DNA of 39,178 nucleotides from Spirulina sp. CS-785/01 (GTDB lineage: Bacteria > Cyanobacteriota > Cyanobacteriia > Cyanobacteriales > Spirulinaceae). The stretch lies in assembly GCF_028330525.1 (NCBI RefSeq), contig NZ_JAQMSD010000132.1:1-39178 (forward strand). Direction: 5' to 3'. Under the pieces are notes generated by a model that had not been told where the DNA came from, searched no databases, and saw nothing but the letters and a program-made list of their open reading frames with translations. The translations under genes and the position numbers were made by a program. Below are positions 23,688 to 31,968 of the stretch, piece after piece (position 1 is the stretch's first letter; each line of letters begins with the position of its first letter).

Positions 23688-25082
23688 TCAAAGGGACTCT
23701 AGAAATTGATTAATTTCCTGTTTGAGCCAGTTTTGCTCTACCGTTGTGATGCCATTAGCGAAGGCATAGCTATGAACCCCATGATGTAAGCGTAACTCCA
23801 TAATGGGGCGATTATTCACCTTGTAGCTTTCTTGTTTCTCGACGTTGACTAACTCTGCGGTTTTGCCCTGTTTTTGCTGAACATTGAAACCTAACAGGTA
23901 TTTAGTCAGAGTAAACTCTTGGCGGTTGATGGTTAAGATAGTCCGCATCAGACTACTATAGAGTGCGGTACGCATTAAAAAAATGCCGACGCACCAAAAG
24001 GGGATAGAAAAGAGCGCGAACCATCCTCCTCCTGCTGCTGCTCCCAATGTCCAAACAACAAGAAATCCATTCCAAAATAGCGCAAATCCCAAAAATCCGA
24101 CACTATTGCCACTCAGTCCAACTGGGGGAATGGTGATGTCTAGGGAGTCTCGATGACGCTTTAAGTCGATGCGACTGCCTGCGGGTTTGCTGAGGGCGTT
24201 TTTGTCTTGTTTAACAAGGGGGGTGGTGAGGGCGGTTAAGGCTTCTTTGGCATTGCTAAAACGGTCTTCTAGGGCGGGTTCTAGCATTCGTTCTAACCAG
24301 TCAGTCAAGTGAGGGGAGAGGTTGACGCGAGAACGGAAGTCAATTTTTAAGCGGGGTTGAGGGAAGTCTGCGGGGGAACTTCCAGAGAGAATGTAGAGGA
24401 GGGTGGCCCCTAACCCATATAAGTCAGTAGCAGGATAGGCGCGTCCGTGGTATTGTTCAGGGGGCATATAGCCATAAGTCCCTACGATGGTACTACCGCC
24501 AATTTGCGTTTGTCGATAGGTGTCTTGGACTGCACCAAAGTCCACTAATAATATTGTGTCGTCTGCTTTGCGGATGAGGTTTTGGGGTTTGATGTCGCGG
24601 TGGATAACGGGAGGGTGGAGGGTGTGGAGGTAGGTGAGAATGTTTAAGACTTGTTGGGCAATGTCTTTAATATCATCTTCACTGCTTCGCCACCCCTCTG
24701 CTACTAAGTCTGCAAGAGATGTTCCTTCAACGAGTTGTTGCGCGAGATAAAACCCCCGGTCGCTCTCTGTATCCACCTGCACATAGTCGATATACTGGGG
24801 AATCTGGGGATGATCTAATTGTTTGAGGGTTTTGGCTTCTCGTTCAAAGAGTTCGAGGGCTTTCCAGTCGTCTAAACGTCGCAGGGATAGGGCTTTGAGG
24901 GCGACGTTTTCTTGGGTTTGTTCGTCTAAGGCCGCATAGGTGACACCGACTCCGCCTTGGCCTAAAATGCCTTTAATTAGGAAGCGATCGCAAATTTTAT
25001 CCCCAATGTCATGCTGCGCTGTCATGGTTGACTCATGGCCTAATTCTCCCTCTATCATAAGCGCAAATCCCTCAAACAGCAT
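23688..25082 (-). CDS. Ser/Thr protein kinase with C-terminal membrane anchor
   Basis: Hanks-type kinase with 'LGQGGVGVTY', 'VALKAL' lysine, 'HRDIKPQN', 'DFGAV' and 'GTYGYMPPEQ', all complete. Two hydrophobic spans follow at ~325-375 (around 'VGFLGFALFWNGFLVVW' and 'WFALFSIPFWCVGIFLM'). A C-terminal beta-rich domain ends 'EQNWLKQEINQFLESL', paralogous to the kinase at 14639-16102. The ATG at 25082 overlaps the stop of the upstream histidine kinase by 11 bp, indicating one operon and possible coupling. In-frame ATGs at 25058 and 25025 are alternatives, and kinase homology begins near residue 33, so the first ~20 residues are doubtful. It probably phosphorylates cytoplasmic targets from the membrane. 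Substrates are unknown; the nearby vWA proteins are plausible (inference). Confidence 0.88.
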   Translation of the reverse strand: MLFEGFALMIEGELGHESTMTAQHDIGDKICDRFLIKGILGQGGVGVTYAALDEQTQENVALKALSLRRLDDWKALELFEREAKTLKQLDHPQIPQYIDYVQVDTESDRGFYLAQQLVEGTSLADLVAEGWRSSEDDIKDIAQQVLNILTYLHTLHPPVIHRDIKPQNLIRKADDTILLVDFGAVQDTYRQTQIGGSTIVGTYGYMPPEQYHGRAYPATDLYGLGATLLYILSGSSPADFPQPRLKIDFRSRVNLSPHLTDWLERMLEPALEDRFSNAKEALTALTTPLVKQDKNALSKPAGSRIDLKRHRDSLDITIPPVGLSGNSVGFLGFALFWNGFLVVWTLGAAAGGGWFALFSIPFWCVGIFLMRTALYSSLMRTILTINRQEFTLTKYLLGFNVQQKQGKTAELVNVEKQESYKVNNRPIMELRLHHGVHSYAFANGITTVEQNWLKQEINQFLESL

Positions 25083-26559
25083 TCACGGGAATTTCAATCC
25101 GAAACTCTGTCCCTTCACCTAAAGTAGAATTACAGATGAGTCTCCCTTGATGTCGTTCAATAATTTGCTGACTAATAGACAAACCGAGTCCTGTTCCTTT
25201 CCCAACAGGTTTAGTGGTAAAGAAAGGAGAAAAGAGTTCCCCTTGGGTTTCTTCGCTAATACCTGGGCCATTATCACAGATGGAAATTGCCACTCGTTCT
25301 GAGTTCACTTGTTCGGTTTTTAAGTAAATTTTTGGGTTCGTATGTTCAGCATCTTCTAACGCATCTAAGGCATTGCCAATTAAATTCATAAAAACTTGAC
25401 TCAATAACCCCCCATAACAGCGCACTAAAGGCAGTTCTTGATAGTCTTTAATCACTGCAACCGGGTTATCGTTGCATTGATGCTTTAAACGGTATTTCAA
25501 GAGCAACAATGTCCCCTCAATGTTCTCTTGTAAATTAATCCATTGTTGGTCTTTTTGTTCTAAACGGGAGAAATTCCGCAAGTTAGCAATAATCTCTTGA
25601 ATTCGCTCGACTCCAGTTCGCATGGAAGTGAGCAATTTGGGTAAGTCTTCTTGGATAAACTCTAGTTCAATGTCTTCTGCTTGTTCGCTAATGGGGTTTG
25701 GGAGAGGTTGGGGTAAATGTTGCGCTTGCAGGGTTAAAAATTCTAGTAAATCTTGGCTATATTGTAAGGCATAATGTAAATTACCACTGAGAAATTGTAG
25801 GGGATTATTAATTTCATGGGCAATCCCGGCAATGAGTTGTCCTAAGCTAGATAATTTTTCTGCTTGTATAAGCTGTAATTGCGTATTCTGTAAGGTTTGT
25901 ACTGTTTTTTGGAGTTCTTTAGCTTTGGCTTCTGCTAAAGCTGTAGCATGGCAACTTTGTTGATAAAATTTAGTCTGTTCTTGCTCTATTTCTTGGTCTC
26001 TTTCTTCGCTTTCCCGTTGATACTCGGCAACCGCTTGATCTAAAGCAAATAATAAACTACTTTCGGCAGCTTTTATGATATAATTGAGTTGATAATTTTC
26101 TAAACTAAACTCATTCGCAGACATCTTGACTAAATGATAACCTGCTGCAATAAAAGCTCTCAATTCTTGGTCTAAGTTGAGGGGAGGAGCGAAATAAATT
26201 TTTTTTATTTCGGGGGATAATACTCCCGATACATTTAAACGGTCATCTCCAAAAATTAGAGCCTGATGAGACTGCTCTAAAAGGCGTAATGTTGCTTCTA
26301 ACTCTTGACGAATTTTGGTTTGTTGGGTTGGGTTAGATGCAGTCACCAAACGCAGTGCAAAAAAGGCGGTTCGTTGCGTTAACATTCGCTGACGGCCACT
26401 AATATTAATTACCGCAGCATTGGTAGCTCGAATGGCCGCTATATGTTGTTGGTCTAAATACTGAGTCAAGGTACAGGTTGGGTCGGTTAACCCTTCACGA
26501 ATCAGATCAAGATGAGAAACCAAGTTAGACCACCCTTTCCCAATTACAATTTTTCTCAT
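25072..26559 (-). CDS. Sensor histidine kinase with PilJ-type N-terminal domain
   Basis: The N-terminal ~170 residues carry the PilJ/type-IV-pili chemotaxis-type sensory signature 'INISGRQRMLTQRTAFFALR' (51-70). Oddly, no transmembrane helix flanks it, so the domain would be cytoplasmic. A coiled coil (~180-235) leads to the H-box 'LIAGIAHEINNP' with His248. The ATPase has Asn396 ('MNLIGNALDAL'), 'DNGPGIS' (429-435) and 'GTGLGLS' (455-461). The kinase core, including an acidic 'DIELEF' stretch between helices, closely resembles that of the giant histidine kinase at 10351-14559. The Ser/Thr kinase gene overlaps its 3' end, so the two are translated from one message. No receiver or response regulator is adjacent. 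Confidence 0.88.
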   Translation of the reverse strand: MRKIVIGKGWSNLVSHLDLIREGLTDPTCTLTQYLDQQHIAAIRATNAAVINISGRQRMLTQRTAFFALRLVTASNPTQQTKIRQELEATLRLLEQSHQALIFGDDRLNVSGVLSPEIKKIYFAPPLNLDQELRAFIAAGYHLVKMSANEFSLENYQLNYIIKAAESSLLFALDQAVAEYQRESEERDQEIEQEQTKFYQQSCHATALAEAKAKELQKTVQTLQNTQLQLIQAEKLSSLGQLIAGIAHEINNPLQFLSGNLHYALQYSQDLLEFLTLQAQHLPQPLPNPISEQAEDIELEFIQEDLPKLLTSMRTGVERIQEIIANLRNFSRLEQKDQQWINLQENIEGTLLLLKYRLKHQCNDNPVAVIKDYQELPLVRCYGGLLSQVFMNLIGNALDALEDAEHTNPKIYLKTEQVNSERVAISICDNGPGISEETQGELFSPFFTTKPVGKGTGLGLSISQQIIERHQGRLICNSTLGEGTEFRIEIPVNAV

Positions 26560-26649
26560 TGTTTAGGTTAGGAAATTCAGAAGGAGGTTGATGTAACTTG
26601 AGATACATTTTTAGGGTTTTTGTTAAAGGTTCACCCAACAGACATCCCG

Positions 26650-29600
26650 TTACACTAACAACGTCAATTTTGATCCCTCCTCAGTTTTGCGGACTTCAAT
26701 GCGGTGTTGGAAGGCTTCTTTAAATTGGGGCATATGGGTTACAGTTAAGATACAGGCAAAATCTGAGGCAATGGCGTTGATTGCTGCAATCAAGCGATCG
26801 CACCCCTCAGCATCCTGAGTCCCAAACCCCTCATCCACAATTAACATCTGCAACGACGCACCAGAACGTTGGGCCAACAGTTTCGCTAACGCCAGACGAA
26901 TGGCAAAATTAATCCGAAACGACTCCCCCCCAGAATAAGTCTCATAAGCTCTAGTCCCCTGAGCATCCGCAATCAAAATCTCCAAAGTATCAATCATCTT
27001 ATCATTCTTCTTCTTCGAGGCACTCTTTTTAGCTTTCTGAGTCACAAACTGGACGTGCAACTGGTTTCCCGTTAACCGAGCCAAAATCTGATTCGTCTCC
27101 GCCTCCAACTGGGGTAAAATATTCTCAATCATCAACGCCTGTATGCCATTCTTCCCAAAGGCTTGAGCCAATTCCTGATAAATGCGATGCTGACGACGGA
27201 GAGACTGGACTTGCTCTTGGGTTTGCTCATAACGGGTTTTCGTCTCCGCTAAATGGCTTAAACGTTGCTGTAAGCGGCCTTCCTCCCCAATTAAACGGTC
27301 TAACTGTTGTCGTTGCTGTTGTATCTCTCGGTCTAACCGTTGAATTTCGGCCTGATAGTCCGGAATATCCTGCATTTTTTGCTCCAATTCCCGTAACTCT
27401 TGCTCCACCTGCTGTTTATCCTGTTCGCGCTGCTGGTGAAGGGTTTGCCATTCCCTCAGTTTGGCCTCCACTTGGGGGAGTTGTTGTTGGGCCTGTTGCA
27501 GTTGATAATATTGTTCTTGCCACTGCTGCACTTGAGGCCGTTGCAGTTGGTCGCGCAGGGATTGATGTTGACTGCGATCATAGCCCAAATCGCGGATTTG
27601 CTGCTCTAACGCGGCGATTTCCTGTTGTTGGGGAGAGTCCTCATTCAGACGACTTAAAGCGGTTTCTGTGGCTTTTAACTGGGTTTCCAGGGGGGGTTTC
27701 CGCGCTTGTAGTTGTTTTTGACGACGTTGGGTTTCTTCGAGGAGAGCTTGTTGCTTTTCCGCTTTCCCTAACCGCCGTTCTTCTTCTCGCATCAGAGCGT
27801 GCTTTTGCTCATCATAATTCAAGTCTGCAATTTGTTGGTCGAGGGTTTGTAACTGCTGGTGCAATTCTAGGGCATAATTCCCAGTACGGATAGATTCTTC
27901 AAGCTCACTAATTTCAGTTTGAATTTCCTGTAAGCGTTCGTAGTCGTCTCCACTGCGTTCTAGTTGTGCTTCGAGTTGGCCGCGTTCTTGTAACAGGGAC
28001 TCATAGCGTTTTAACTCGTCGCTGATCTGTTGGTATTCTTGACGCAGTTTCTTTAATTCCCCTTCACACCCGGCGATCTGTTCTTGAATGATCCATTTTT
28101 CCTGGTGGAGGTCTTCTTGTTCTCGGTGGGTTTTGCTGATCACGTGGGTGCGATAATGGTCATCCAGGGCGCGATCGCACAATGGACAAACGGCCCCCGG
28201 TTGTTGGAGCAAATCAAGTTTTTGCTGTATCTCCCGTAACGTCCGGTCAAAGGTGCGTTGCTGTTCTTCAAGACGTTCTTTTTCCGTGCGTTTATCCTGG
28301 CCTTTATCTTGTACCCGCTTTTGATAAACTTTTTTCTTATCCAATGCTTGCACTTGTTGATCAATCTCTAACACTTCTTTCCGCCATTGGGGAACTTGGT
28401 CTAGGATGCTAGAGAGGGTGGTTTTATGACTGTGCAGTTGGTCGAGTCGAGCCTTGAGTTGCGCTTGGGTCTGGCCAATCTCGGCCAACAAGGTGGTACG
28501 CTGTTTTTGTAAGGGGGCGACCTGCACCTGTAAACGGTCTAAGTCCTGCACTCGTTGGCGATACTGTTGCAGTTTAGCAAAATTGGCCTCAATTTCTGGG
28601 GCTTTGGCTAAGAAGGTTTGGTTCTCCTCCTCCTGTCGTTGCAGTTGCCTCAATTCCGTTTGCAGACGGTTTTGGTCTTGGGTGATTTTATACCGTTCTT
28701 GGGTTAAATTCTGTTGTGCCGTGGCCAGTTGTTCCTGTAAGGTTTGGTAGGTGTGCAGTTTATCCGCAAAGGATTTTTCGCGCTGTTGGAGTTGTTGTAG
28801 CTCTTGATAACGGGTTTGGATGTCTTCTGCTTGACGGAGGAGGTGTTCTAAATGCTGCTTGTCTTGGTGACAACGGGTAATGGCCTGGTTGATGCGATCG
28901 CAATCTTGAGTTAAATTACGAGACTGATTTTGCTGCCATCGCAATTTCTCCTCCCAAGAAGTCCGGTCATGTTGTGCTGTCTGTAACGCCTGTAATTGCT
29001 GCGTTTTCGCCGCTTGTCTCTCCTGTAACTGAGTCTTTTCTTGCACCAACTTCCCTTGTTCTTCCTCTAGACTGGGTTGACTGTCCAGTTGTGCTTGCAG
29101 AGGAGTTAAACTCTGTTCTAACTGCTCTAACTTGCCTTTGAACTCCTTGGCCTTATCCTTCGCTTGTCCAGAAAGGGTTTCGTACTGGTCCAGCTTGAGT
29201 AAGTCCGCTAAAATCTTCTTGCGTTCCGTAGCCTTTCGTAACATAAATTCATCAGCCCGGCCTTGTCGCAAGTATGCCGAATTTAAAAATGTATCATAAT
29301 CCAGCTTTAATGTCTGTATAATCCGTTTTTGCGTCGCTTTCACCCCCTTCTCCGAAATCGTCCGAAATAACCCCTGTTCCGTCTGTACCTGAAACTCTAA
29401 CGACGGACTGCGGCCTTGTTGACGGGAGCGAATAATGCGATAGATTTGCCCTTGACTCTGGAGCGTAAAATCTACCCGGACTGACTTCTCCCCACTGGTA
29501 ATAATATCATCATCACTGGCCACCCGACTCTGCCCCCAAATCGCCCAAGTCATCCCTTCGAGAAGGGAAGATTTTCCCGCACCATTGGGGCCGCAAATGC

Positions 29601-29682
29601 AAGCAGTATGCAGTCCTTGAAAGTCAAGCACCACATCTCGATAACTGAGAAAATTGTGTAAGCGTAACTGTAGCGGAATCAT
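26650..29682 (-). CDS. sbcC: DNA double-strand break repair ATPase SbcC/Rad50-like
   Basis: The N-terminal ABC half has 'LHNFLSY' and Walker A 'CGPNGAGKSS' (~30-39). Two very long Gln/Glu/Leu-rich coiled coils (~190-490 and ~530-840) flank the zinc hook 'CPLC' near residue 497, which dimerises Rad50-type proteins. The C-terminal half has 'YSGGESFRINFAIRLALA' (signature) and 'LIVDEGFGTQD' (Walker B/D-loop). At 1010 aa the length fits SbcC. With the SbcD nuclease it trims hairpins and blocked DNA ends. No sbcD lies next to it in this window, which is common in cyanobacteria. It is not obviously linked to the signalling genes downstream, as 90 bp separates it from the histidine kinase. Confidence 0.93.
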   Translation of the reverse strand: MIPLQLRLHNFLSYRDVVLDFQGLHTACICGPNGAGKSSLLEGMTWAIWGQSRVASDDDIITSGEKSVRVDFTLQSQGQIYRIIRSRQQGRSPSLEFQVQTEQGLFRTISEKGVKATQKRIIQTLKLDYDTFLNSAYLRQGRADEFMLRKATERKKILADLLKLDQYETLSGQAKDKAKEFKGKLEQLEQSLTPLQAQLDSQPSLEEEQGKLVQEKTQLQERQAAKTQQLQALQTAQHDRTSWEEKLRWQQNQSRNLTQDCDRINQAITRCHQDKQHLEHLLRQAEDIQTRYQELQQLQQREKSFADKLHTYQTLQEQLATAQQNLTQERYKITQDQNRLQTELRQLQRQEEENQTFLAKAPEIEANFAKLQQYRQRVQDLDRLQVQVAPLQKQRTTLLAEIGQTQAQLKARLDQLHSHKTTLSSILDQVPQWRKEVLEIDQQVQALDKKKVYQKRVQDKGQDKRTEKERLEEQQRTFDRTLREIQQKLDLLQQPGAVCPLCDRALDDHYRTHVISKTHREQEDLHQEKWIIQEQIAGCEGELKKLRQEYQQISDELKRYESLLQERGQLEAQLERSGDDYERLQEIQTEISELEESIRTGNYALELHQQLQTLDQQIADLNYDEQKHALMREEERRLGKAEKQQALLEETQRRQKQLQARKPPLETQLKATETALSRLNEDSPQQQEIAALEQQIRDLGYDRSQHQSLRDQLQRPQVQQWQEQYYQLQQAQQQLPQVEAKLREWQTLHQQREQDKQQVEQELRELEQKMQDIPDYQAEIQRLDREIQQQRQQLDRLIGEEGRLQQRLSHLAETKTRYEQTQEQVQSLRRQHRIYQELAQAFGKNGIQALMIENILPQLEAETNQILARLTGNQLHVQFVTQKAKKSASKKKNDKMIDTLEILIADAQGTRAYETYSGGESFRINFAIRLALAKLLAQRSGASLQMLIVDEGFGTQDAEGCDRLIAAINAIASDFACILTVTHMPQFKEAFQHRIEVRKTEEGSKLTLLV

Positions 29683-29887
29683 GAACCGTTTAACCTATGA
29701 CCTGGGTTGTACTATTTTCTCCCTTTTGCGATGATACTACCTTGAAATACATTTAAACTACCGATGTGTTAGATTAGCTTCCCTTCTCGCTCCTCCCTAA
29801 TCTCCAATTCTGGCATTTTTCGGGACAAACAGACTCCGGCCTCACGGGAAATTTTTTTTTGTGATTTTTTTTACATAAATATTTCTT

Positions 29888-29915
29888 TTGTCAAATTCTT
29901 GTGTTATTCTAATAG
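29888..29915 (+). promoter_or_regulatory. Predicted sigma70-type promoter for the leader/microprotein transcript
   Basis: TTGTCA (29888-29893), a 16-bp spacer and TAATAG (29910-29915), preceded by A/T tracts resembling an UP element. It points rightward into a 900-bp region without large genes that ends at a well-signalled 44-aa gene. Confidence 0.45.
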
Positions 29916-29921
29916 TAAGGG

Positions 29922-30824
29922 TTTCAAGAGTTTAGTGGTTCACACCTTATGGGTGGGTTTATACCCCGAACAAATACCAGTGGCAAATACCAGTATTGGG
30001 TTCACTCCCAGATGGGTTCAGGCCGCTTGGTTCAAGTCGATTGGCTAATGCTGAGAAGCAACTCTACTCACAAGGGCTTAACCTTAAAGAAAGTTTCTTA
30101 CAGAACTTTACGTAACCTTTAAGGAACAGCCACTCAAGTGTATACTGTTTCCCAGTAAGTCAAGAAAAGAGATGCAAGCTCTGGAACAGCAAGATATCTG
30201 AGTTGAAGGGATATCTTAGTTTAAGAGTCTAGGTTTAAATCGCTTACTTTAAATTTCTTAATTTAAGTATTCTAACCTAAGTATCTTAACCTAAGTATCT
30301 TAATTTAAGTCTTTTAACTTAAATATCTTGAGTTAGGTAGATGAGCTTCAATCTCTTAGCCTAAGTCTCTTAGCTGAGTGATTGTCGTTTGACTCACAGA
30401 GTTTAAGTCTCTTAACCTGAAAGATCAGTGACATCTAAAGCACATTGCTTTTCACAAGTCTTCTAATCGTAAAAAACATAGAACAGAATCTAATCTGCGG
30501 AGAAACTTCGTGAGAACAGTAAGTCTCCAATGATGAGTAGATAGGGTGTGACTTCTCTCGTAGTACGTTTTAAGGGTCAGAACGGGTTACGGAAACCTCA
30601 TCAGTCATTAGCATTCAAGACTGTGAATGACTTGACTGTTAATCGCTGACCGTTTCCGGCCTCATGTTGATGAAAAGGCCAAAAAATGGACGCTTTCCGA
30701 AACCTCAATAGTTGGGTCTAACTATTGACAGTCTCAATGCTGAAAGTCTCAATGCCGAAAAAATCCCCTTAACTCACCTGGTTCCCTAGCTTGCAGACCA
30801 ATCCCTTATTCCGGAGGTGAATCC
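29922..30824 (+). ncRNA. Candidate long structured leader or non-coding RNA
   Basis: No open frame of note. There is repeated structure instead: AAATACCAGT twice near 29972-29994, several GGTTCA words, a long 14-bp-period array (30202-30425), the perfect hairpin AATAGTT-GGGTCT-AACTATT near 30707-30726, and GTCTCAATGCTGAAA followed directly by GTCTCAATGCCGAAA. It runs from a promoter to a gene with an ideal Shine-Dalgarno, so it is probably transcribed as its 5' UTR or as a separate RNA. Confidence 0.4.
30202..30425. repeat. Array of about 16 degenerate 14-bp tandem repeats
   Basis: Units keep a strict 14-bp step with rough consensus TTAACTTAAGTATC. Clear units are TTAATTTAAGTATT, CTAACCTAAGTATC, TTAACCTAAGTATC, TTAATTTAAGTCTT, TTAACTTAAATATC and TTAGCCTAAGTCTC. 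The middle units are best preserved and the ends decay. The array is intergenic and 14 is not a multiple of three, so it is not coding. Confidence 0.85.
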
Positions 30825-30959
30825 ATGATGATTTTATTAGTAGCAACAGGTTATTTACTGGTTGTGTATGTTTTATTAATACTCGCCCAAAGACTCGCTA
30901 AACGACTTGCCAAGATTAGTTCCCCAAAAACTCAGCAAGTCAGTTCTAGCGACTGTTAG
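30825..30959 (+). CDS. 44-aa single-pass membrane microprotein
   Basis: The Shine-Dalgarno GGAGGTGA at 30813-30820 is a full match to the 16S anti-Shine-Dalgarno, four bases before ATGATG at 30825. Its strength exceeds every other gene here, which argues the frame is real. The product starts MMILLVATGYLLVVYVLLIL, one transmembrane helix. An amphipathic basic segment 'AQRLAKRLAKIS' and a short polar tail ending in Cys follow. The pattern is N-out/C-in by the positive-inside rule. I recognise no family. It lies at the end of the repeat-bearing leader and is convergent with murI. Small proteins of this type often modify larger membrane complexes; that is only a suggestion. Confidence 0.65.
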   Translation: MMILLVATGYLLVVYVLLILAQRLAKRLAKISSPKTQQVSSSDC

Positions 30960-30984
30960 GACATTCAATCTGTTCAGACTCAGA

Positions 30985-31030
30985 GTAAATTATCCTACAA
31001 ACCATCAATCCTTGAGACCAGATAATTTAC
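30985..31030. terminator. Perfect 10-bp inverted repeat between microprotein gene and murI
   Basis: GTAAATTATC (30985-30994) pairs with GATAATTTAC (31021-31030) over a 26-base loop. The right arm covers the murI stop codon (31027-31029). Its position between convergent genes suggests a bidirectional terminator or mRNA end, although no T tract follows. Confidence 0.35.
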
Positions 31031-31857
31031 CCTATAAATCGGCACGCTGGCAAGTGAGTCGATTGAAGGGAAACTTTTTCCACATGAGGATGTTCCCCTA
31101 AAAACTGTTGAGATAACAGCGCAAACTGCTGAGGTTCCCCACTAACACAGAAGCGAGTGGGGAGGGGGGAGTTTGTATTCTGGAGACTGAGTAATTGCAG
31201 TTCTTTTTCGGCTGCGATCGCAACCGCATAAGCCGGATTAACCGTCTTCACCGCAGGAGGTAAAATCCGCTTAATCACCGGATTTAAATGGGGATAATGG
31301 GTACACCCATAGATCAGCGTATCAATAGAGCGATCCAGTAAAGGCTGTAAATACTGCTCCGCAATTTGATAAGTATAAACATCCGTGAGGCGATTTTGTT
31401 CAATCAGGGGGACAAACTCCGGACACCCCACTTGGAACACCTCCACCCCCGCATCGGCCTCTAAAATAGCACGCTGATAGGCATTACTGGCCACCGTAGC
31501 CGGCGTAGCAATCACCCCAATAGAGCGGCCTTGATGAATGGCCGCCCGGGCCCCCGGTAAAATCAGCCCTAAAACGGGAAACGGGAACTCTTGGCGCACT
31601 TCTTCTAACGCTAAGGCAGAACTGGTATTACAGGCCATAATAACCATCTTCACCCCTTCGGCCTGCATCCAAGTGAGAATCTCCCGCACAAACTGGAGAA
31701 TTTCCTCCTTAGTGCGTGTTCCATAAGGCAAGCGTGCCGTATCGGCAAAATACAGAAAAGACTCCTCGGGTAACTGTTGCTTGAGTTGACGAAGTACCGT
31801 CAGCCCCCCAACACCACTATCAAAAACACCAATTTGGTTTTGTTGAACCTGTTTCAT
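31027..31857 (-). CDS. murI: Glutamate racemase
   Basis: The 276-aa enzyme has all landmark motifs: 'IGVFDSGVGGLTVL' (9-22), 'FADTARLPYGTR', the first catalytic Cys76 in 'MACNTSSA' and the second, Cys185, in 'YGCTHYPH'. It interconverts L- and D-glutamate to supply D-Glu for peptidoglycan synthesis in the cytoplasm. The length is normal and the ATG at 31857 is unambiguous. The amidase gene lies 111 bp upstream on the same strand. The two are also neighbours in other cyanobacteria, as I recall for Synechocystis, which suggests a conserved cell-wall unit. The spacer between them holds a heptamer repeat. Confidence 0.96.
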   Translation of the reverse strand: MKQVQQNQIGVFDSGVGGLTVLRQLKQQLPEESFLYFADTARLPYGTRTKEEILQFVREILTWMQAEGVKMVIMACNTSSALALEEVRQEFPFPVLGLILPGARAAIHQGRSIGVIATPATVASNAYQRAILEADAGVEVFQVGCPEFVPLIEQNRLTDVYTYQIAEQYLQPLLDRSIDTLIYGCTHYPHLNPVIKRILPPAVKTVNPAYAVAIAAEKELQLLSLQNTNSPLPTRFCVSGEPQQFALLSQQFLGEHPHVEKVSLQSTHLPACRFIG

Positions 31858-31925
31858 AAGGAAACCAGCAAAAATTTGGATTTTAGCAATACTACACCCT
31901 ATTTTGTCTTGATTCAGGCGAATTT

Positions 31926-31960
31926 AGTGGATAGTGGATAGTGGATAGTGGATAGTTGAC
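31926..31960. repeat. Heptamer tandem repeat (STRR), AGTGGAT x4 plus variant
   Basis: Four exact AGTGGAT units at 31926-31953 and a final AGTTGAC. It sits in the amidase-murI spacer. The related word GATAGTGGATAGTTGA recurs near 35523-35538. Confidence 0.9.
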
Positions 31961-31968
31961 GGTTGAAA

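Noticed and set aside
30202-30425. Possible CRISPR array
   Set aside because: The 14-bp units are contiguous with no unique spacers, and no cas genes are present.
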